DNA of 64,000 nucleotides, taken from the NCBI GenBank assembly GCA_030386875.1, contig JASJYW010000026.1, positions 11,674,246 through 11,738,245 on the forward strand, in the 5' to 3' direction. The number at the start of each line of letters is the position of its first letter. Within the stretch, counting starts at the first letter, position 1. The notes under the pieces were generated by a model that saw nothing but the letters and a program-made list of their open reading frames with translations, ran no database searches and was not told the DNA's origin. Shown piece after piece: positions 59,510-64,000 of this stretch. The stretch comes from Morinoia aosen (taxonomy: Eukaryota; Arthropoda; Malacostraca; Amphipoda; Talitridae). The position numbers and the translations under genes were made by a program.

Positions 59510-60946
59510 ATGTCGAACAGTGACTCTGACGAGTACGAGTACATAAGAACCACCCCTTACGTGACCCGAGTAGGAAGAGTCTCTGTGCCTATTTTTTTCA
59601 CGATGGCGACCACCACTGTCACACCGGTAGTTAGTACAGTTACCACAGTTGTCCCTGTGACTAGCTCAGTTACCAGTGTAACGACTTCTGTTGTCGGTCC
59701 GATACCGAGCGTGGTGATTGCTGGACAGGATTTGCCCCAATACCGCGGTAGGAGACGAAAATTTGACCCTGACTTCATTGAAAACAAATCCTTGGAAACG
59801 CATATAAAAAATGTGAGAGCGTATTTCAACATGCTTTCCGACAACTCAGAGGAAGCTAAACTTAATCTATTGTTGCGAACCGCAGACAAGCGGGTCGGCG
59901 ACTTTAACGCCGTTGTAGCCTCCATAATCAGTGAGGGTTACGAACTGACCTTTGAAGAAGTAGTGCACCTGTTAGAAAATATATATGTATCGAAGGGCGA
60001 AAGATCTTTGCACGCAGTTGCGTGTGACCTGAATAATGTACGCCTAAAACGTAACGATGCTTTAGCGAGTCAATTCGTAGAAATACTATCCAAAATCCGT
60101 AAGCTAACACACAGAATAATGACGAGCCCAGAGTGTTCGAACAGAGCCCACCCGTATGTAGTGAACTGTACTGATCCTGCTGCTCTCGACAAGTATGTCG
60201 AGAGTACTTTAATTGTTGCCTTAGCTATGGCCGTCATCAACCCTCTAGTAACAGAGGATTTCTCAAAAAAATTGTTCAATAAACCCTTCAAATCGTCGGA
60301 AGAGCTCCTTCAGAGGATCGTAACAATAATCCGCAATTTTCCCGAAGACAAGCAAATCTTAGCGACTCGATTTGAGAGATCTGTGGAAACATATTGTGCA
60401 GAGGATGATGACCATTCATCCGAATCAAATTTTGATGCAGCCTATGATGAGGCCGAAGTGCATACCATGACAAGAGGCAGATTTCAAAGTAGAAGTAGGA
60501 CGCGTAGACCCTACTGGAGACCTAATTTCCCAAGACCAACTTACCGTGCTAGACCTCGTGCAAATTCTTTTGTTGATCGTGAATTAGGAGCTCTAGAAGT
60601 TCAAGCATTGGAGACATCAAAGCGTTGCTCGAACTGCTACAATCATAAGTGCGTCTGCCAAAATCAAGGTGTGTCGGTGACCACAGTGGCTAGGAAACCG
60701 ACAGATTGGTACAAACCCGGTTCAAGTCAGACAGCCACCGAGCATTCGCTGCGAGATGTAGTTTGTTTTCGCTGTAATAAGTTAGGACACTACGCAAGAG
60801 ACTGTAGGTCAGGACGAGAGTATTTCAACAGACCAGATAGGCCTAATCGTGTCCGTGCGCGAGGACAGTATAAAACTCGAGTGCCAGAAAAAAGCCAGGT
60901 AGAAACTTACCAAACTAACAGTGGGAATGATTTTTTAGCAGAGTAA
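59510..60946 (+). CDS. Gypsy C gag: capsid/nucleocapsid polyprotein
   Basis: A product of 478 residues starting MSNSDSDEYE at the first Met of the frame; the sequence upstream lacks the in-frame extension seen in A and B. It has a Thr/Val-rich stretch at about residues 27-65 (shorter than in A/B), a capsid-like region closely matching A/B, an Arg-rich segment (RSRTRRPYWRPNF), a Cys/His cluster (CSNCYNHKCVC) and the CCHC knuckle CFRCNKLGHYARDC at about 419-432. The frame is intact. The last codons overlap the slippery site that links it to pol. Confidence 0.93.
   Translation: MSNSDSDEYEYIRTTPYVTRVGRVSVPIFFTMATTTVTPVVSTVTTVVPVTSSVTSVTTSVVGPIPSVVIAGQDLPQYRGRRRKFDPDFIENKSLETHIKNVRAYFNMLSDNSEEAKLNLLLRTADKRVGDFNAVVASIISEGYELTFEEVVHLLENIYVSKGERSLHAVACDLNNVRLKRNDALASQFVEILSKIRKLTHRIMTSPECSNRAHPYVVNCTDPAALDKYVESTLIVALAMAVINPLVTEDFSKKLFNKPFKSSEELLQRIVTIIRNFPEDKQILATRFERSVETYCAEDDDHSSESNFDAAYDEAEVHTMTRGRFQSRSRTRRPYWRPNFPRPTYRARPRANSFVDRELGALEVQALETSKRCSNCYNHKCVCQNQGVSVTTVARKPTDWYKPGSSQTATEHSLRDVVCFRCNKLGHYARDCRSGREYFNRPDRPNRVRARGQYKTRVPEKSQVETYQTNSGNDFLAE
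60931..60937 (+). promoter_or_regulatory. Gypsy C -1 frameshift slippery site, T TTT TTA
   Basis: The gag frame reads GAT TTT TTA GCA GAG TAA; pol is open in the -1 frame from this point. The last upstream stop in the -1 frame is the TGA at 60928-60930, so the overlap begins exactly at the heptamer. Confidence 0.85.
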
Positions 60947-63900
60947 ACAGCAGAGACGATTTCATTGCCGATAGAAGTAACGTAAATGATAAAACAGAAA
61001 CTAAAATAACTATAACTAAGTGTGACTCTACGACAGTGATGCCCCTTGAACCCGAGGAGAAGTCTGGTGCTGAAGATTCCCTCGTTAAAAATGTTGAGAT
61101 AATCGATCCGATCATAGTGTGTCACAACAGATATGAAGCGCTAGGAGAAGCGGAATTAAGCGATGAATATGAAAGCCATTTGACGGCGAACGTTTGTAAA
61201 TACGAAGAAGAGGAAGAGGTGGAAATTACAGGCCAAAATGAATTATTTGTAATACGAAAAAGTAAGAAACCAATGATTGTGCTTAAAAAAGATGCAGACC
61301 TGTGGAATGCATTGATTGATTCAGGATCAGAAAAGTGCCTAGTCAGCTACCACAGAATAAGTGAGATAAGTAATGACGTGAAGCCAAGTTCTCTGACTAT
61401 AAAGGGCGTTAATGCTAAAAGTAATGTCGAAGGCGAAGTTGAGCTTGTCCTAAAGTTAAAAAACGGTGTAAGTTTGAAGACAAATGCTCTCATAATTAAA
61501 GATGGTATTTACAATTATGACGTCATTATTGGACGTGATTTATTAGACAAGAACGCCGTTGTAGATTTAAAACAAAGATGTTTGATCATAAAAGACGAGA
61601 AAATTCCCTTTGCAGAGGTAAAACGAAGAAAAAAGAGAAACACTGAGTGTCTTGAGTATTTGATAGAGAATACTGAGTGTCTCATGGCAGACACGATTAC
61701 GTCCAGAGCTAAGAAAAAAGTCCTAAATAAGCTAAGAGAGAAGAGGACGTGCATTGCTGAGAAAGCAAGTGAGGAAGTAAAAAGGGATGGTAAGAGAGAA
61801 AACCAGCCTGTTCGAGGCGTAGTTGCAGTTACCAGTTCCCACAAGCCGTTAAGAGTTCATACTCGACGCGTAGAAATTGCTCCCAATGTAATTTTGAAAC
61901 ATGTTGGACATGTTGGAAAGTGTAAAAATGGAGAATATATAATAAAGAAAGCAACTTTGAAAGAAGGCGTCTGCGTCGCCGAAGCAATTGTGAGAGTTAA
62001 CAATAGGAGCAGGATTCCGTTGTTGTTAATTAATAGCTCCGACAGAGCGATTGTCTTACCGGAGAACGCAATTATAAGTACTTTAGAAAAGGTAGAAAAG
62101 GATCAAGTTGAGTCCGAAGTTTACTTGTCAGATGTACAAGGAGAATTAAAAAGGGGAATGAGTACCTTTGTGCAGGCAGCTGGTGTTGTTCAGGACAGTC
62201 ATTTAGATGTCGATAATAAAGACACTAATAGTCAATCTGTCGGGATCACAGGAGTTGTTGACAAAGAGTACGTTTCTGATTCCAAAGAAATCGCCCGTGG
62301 TCGGCGGAAATTAAATAATAATGATATCAAGTGTAATGACGACGAAATGAAGCCTAAATTGCTGAATTTGTTGAATAACTTCAGAGACGTTATTACTATA
62401 GACAATGAATCGATCTCCGCTGCTGCGATTAAACCATACAAAATACGTTTGAAACCTAACGTGGATGTTGTAAATGTCCCTCCCTATCGTATTGCCCACC
62501 GTTACATGGAAGACTTGAAAGTCGTTAACGAAAAAATGTTAGACGATGGAATAATTAGACCATCGATTTCAGCTTATAATTCACCAATAATTGTAGTCCA
62601 TAAGAAGGATGGAACTATACGTCCGGTGGTTGATTTTCGCAAAGTAAATGAGGTAATTCATGAAGAATCTTTCCCGCTGCCGAGAGTGGACGAGCTTCTC
62701 TATAGTTTAAATGGTCAAAGGTATTTCACGAAATTAGATCTTAGGTCAGGATATCATAATATTACACTGACCGATGAGAGTAAAGAAATAACCGCATTTA
62801 CAGTTGGTAGTCGAAAATTCGAGTTTAACAGATTACCTTTCGGTTTAAAAACTTCACCTGCTTATTTCCAGTCAGTAATGACACAAACATTATCTCCTGT
62901 TCTAGGAAAACTATCTTTCGTCTTTATGGACGACGTGCTAATATTTTCGAAGGAAAGGTCACAGCATCTTGCAGATATAAAAGTTGTACTTGAACTATTA
63001 AGAAACGCTAGATTGTCGATAAAAACGGAAAAATGTGCTTTTTTTGAAAACGAGATTGAATATCTCGGACATTCCATTAGTGGAATGGGAACGAGAAGCA
63101 CCGGTACTGACAAAGTAAAGAATTTAGAGATTCCTAAGAATGTGAAAGAATTGCAATCTTTTCTAGGGCTAGTGAATTTCTTTCGTAGGTATATAAAAAA
63201 TTTTGCTAGCATTGCAAGCCCGCTCTATAATCTGCTAAGGAAAAATATCGAATTCGATTGGAATAAGGATTGTCAAAACGCTTTTGAAAAACTAAAGGAT
63301 GAACTATGCAACAATACAACCTTAAGTCACCCAAACTTCGATCAAAAATTTCACCTATTTTGTGATGCATCAAATGTTGGCATAGGAGCTGTTTTACTCC
63401 AGTCATCTACTGATAAAGTTCGAAACATGAGACCTGTCGGTTTTTTTTCTAAAACGTTGAATTCCACCCAACGAAGGTACTCAACTACGAAAAAGGAAAT
63501 GTACGCTATAGTTGAAGCCTTGAAATACTTTAAATATCTTGTTTTGGGCTATGATTTGGTCATATATACCGATCATAAGCCGCTCGTTCCATTATTTTCA
63601 AAAAAATTGCCTGAAGATAACACACTAGCGAGATGGAGTATATATGTCCAAGCCTTTGATGCCAAATTAAAATATTTTTCAGGAAAAGCGAACAGTGCCG
63701 CCGATGCATTAAGCAGATTAAATCATGAAGAAAATCCTTTAACAGAAAAAGAACTATCAGAATGTTCTGATTTAACCCCAGATGTAGAGACTTTTCCCGT
63801 CGTAACAAGGCTGCAAGCCGCTGCTGCGAGTAGCAAATGTAACAAGCCGGTAACTGAGGGAGAGTTCGAGGAAACAATCCCAGGAAATGATGACGGAAGA

Positions 63901-64000
63901 AACAACAACAGTACTGCTGAAAGCCCCAGACGTGAACCCAGTGACTTTAACAGCAGACAGACAACGAGCTTATGCAGACTGGATAGAGTTAATACGACTA
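60931..64000 (+). CDS. Gypsy C pol (PR-RT-RNase H, start of IN region), open to window edge
   Basis: An uninterrupted -1 frame of about 1023 codons, cut by the window end. The protease DSG motif is at 61318-61326; reverse transcriptase has VDFRK, LDLRSGY, LPFG and FMDD (62923-62934). RNase H follows with CDAS (about 63361), TDHKPL and ADALSR (about 63700). The linker before the integrase zinc motif is reached but the integrase core is not in view. The lysine and leucine codons that became stops in A and B are intact here. The N terminus lacks a 17-codon segment and about seven further codons found in A/B. By its visible part this is the most intact pol in the window. Confidence 0.92.

Larger units (their letters stand above)
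58152..64000 (+). mobile_element. Gypsy C: related LTR retrotransposon, partial (runs off window)
   Basis: Plus-strand element starting with a 321-bp LTR, then leader, gag and an open pol that continues past the window edge. It is a distinct subfamily of A/B. The LTR is longer and very divergent, Gag has a shorter N terminus, and the Pol N terminus lacks a 17-codon segment present in A and B. By comparison with the 9.9-kb Gypsy A, its 3' LTR is expected near 68 kb in this coordinate system (inference). Confidence 0.9.

Overview
This window looks like animal heterochromatin, most likely from an insect. The inference rests on insect-type Ty3/Gypsy retrotransposons and on long tandem satellite arrays. 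A hymenopteran source is only a guess. I see no host protein-coding gene, no rRNA or tRNA gene and no CRISPR array. About 34 kb of the roughly 63 kb of known bases is one satellite with a 119-bp monomer, some 289 copies. The rest is retroelement sequence and two gaps of exactly 500 N.

Layout. Array I (1-18557, gap 8802-9301) is broken by Gypsy A (18558-28453, minus strand), which has two 311-bp LTRs differing at one base and a 4-bp TCGC target duplication. Array II (28454-30470) runs up to a non-coding TG...CA element of about 1.83 kb (30471-32302, CGGC duplication). Array III (32303-37405) is followed by a second copy of that element at the homologous satellite position (37406-39223), then array IV (39224-42258). 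A gap (42259-42758) follows, and beyond it the satellite runs in the opposite orientation (array V, 42759-48903). Gypsy B (48904-58151, minus strand) lies against array V. Its 5' end is cut by Gypsy C (58152 to the window edge, plus strand), probably a nested insertion.

Gypsy A and B belong to one family and C to a related subfamily. Each has Gag with one CCHC knuckle, then a T TTT TTA slippery heptamer at the gag end, then a -1 frame Pol (protease, reverse transcriptase, RNase H; integrase visible in A and B). A and B each carry one in-frame stop in pol, at different places. C is open to the window edge. No env is seen. Downstream of pol, A and B share two small ORFs: a 73-residue strand-rich protein and a 104-residue single-pass membrane protein starting Met-Gly-Asn.

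The satellite has multi-scale higher-order structure. Segments of 4, 6, 7, 9, 11, 17 and 25 monomers are duplicated, and a block of about 6.95 kb that carries the 1.83-kb element occurs twice in tandem. The corresponding element-free site survives near 28903, so insertion and later block duplication can be read from this window alone.
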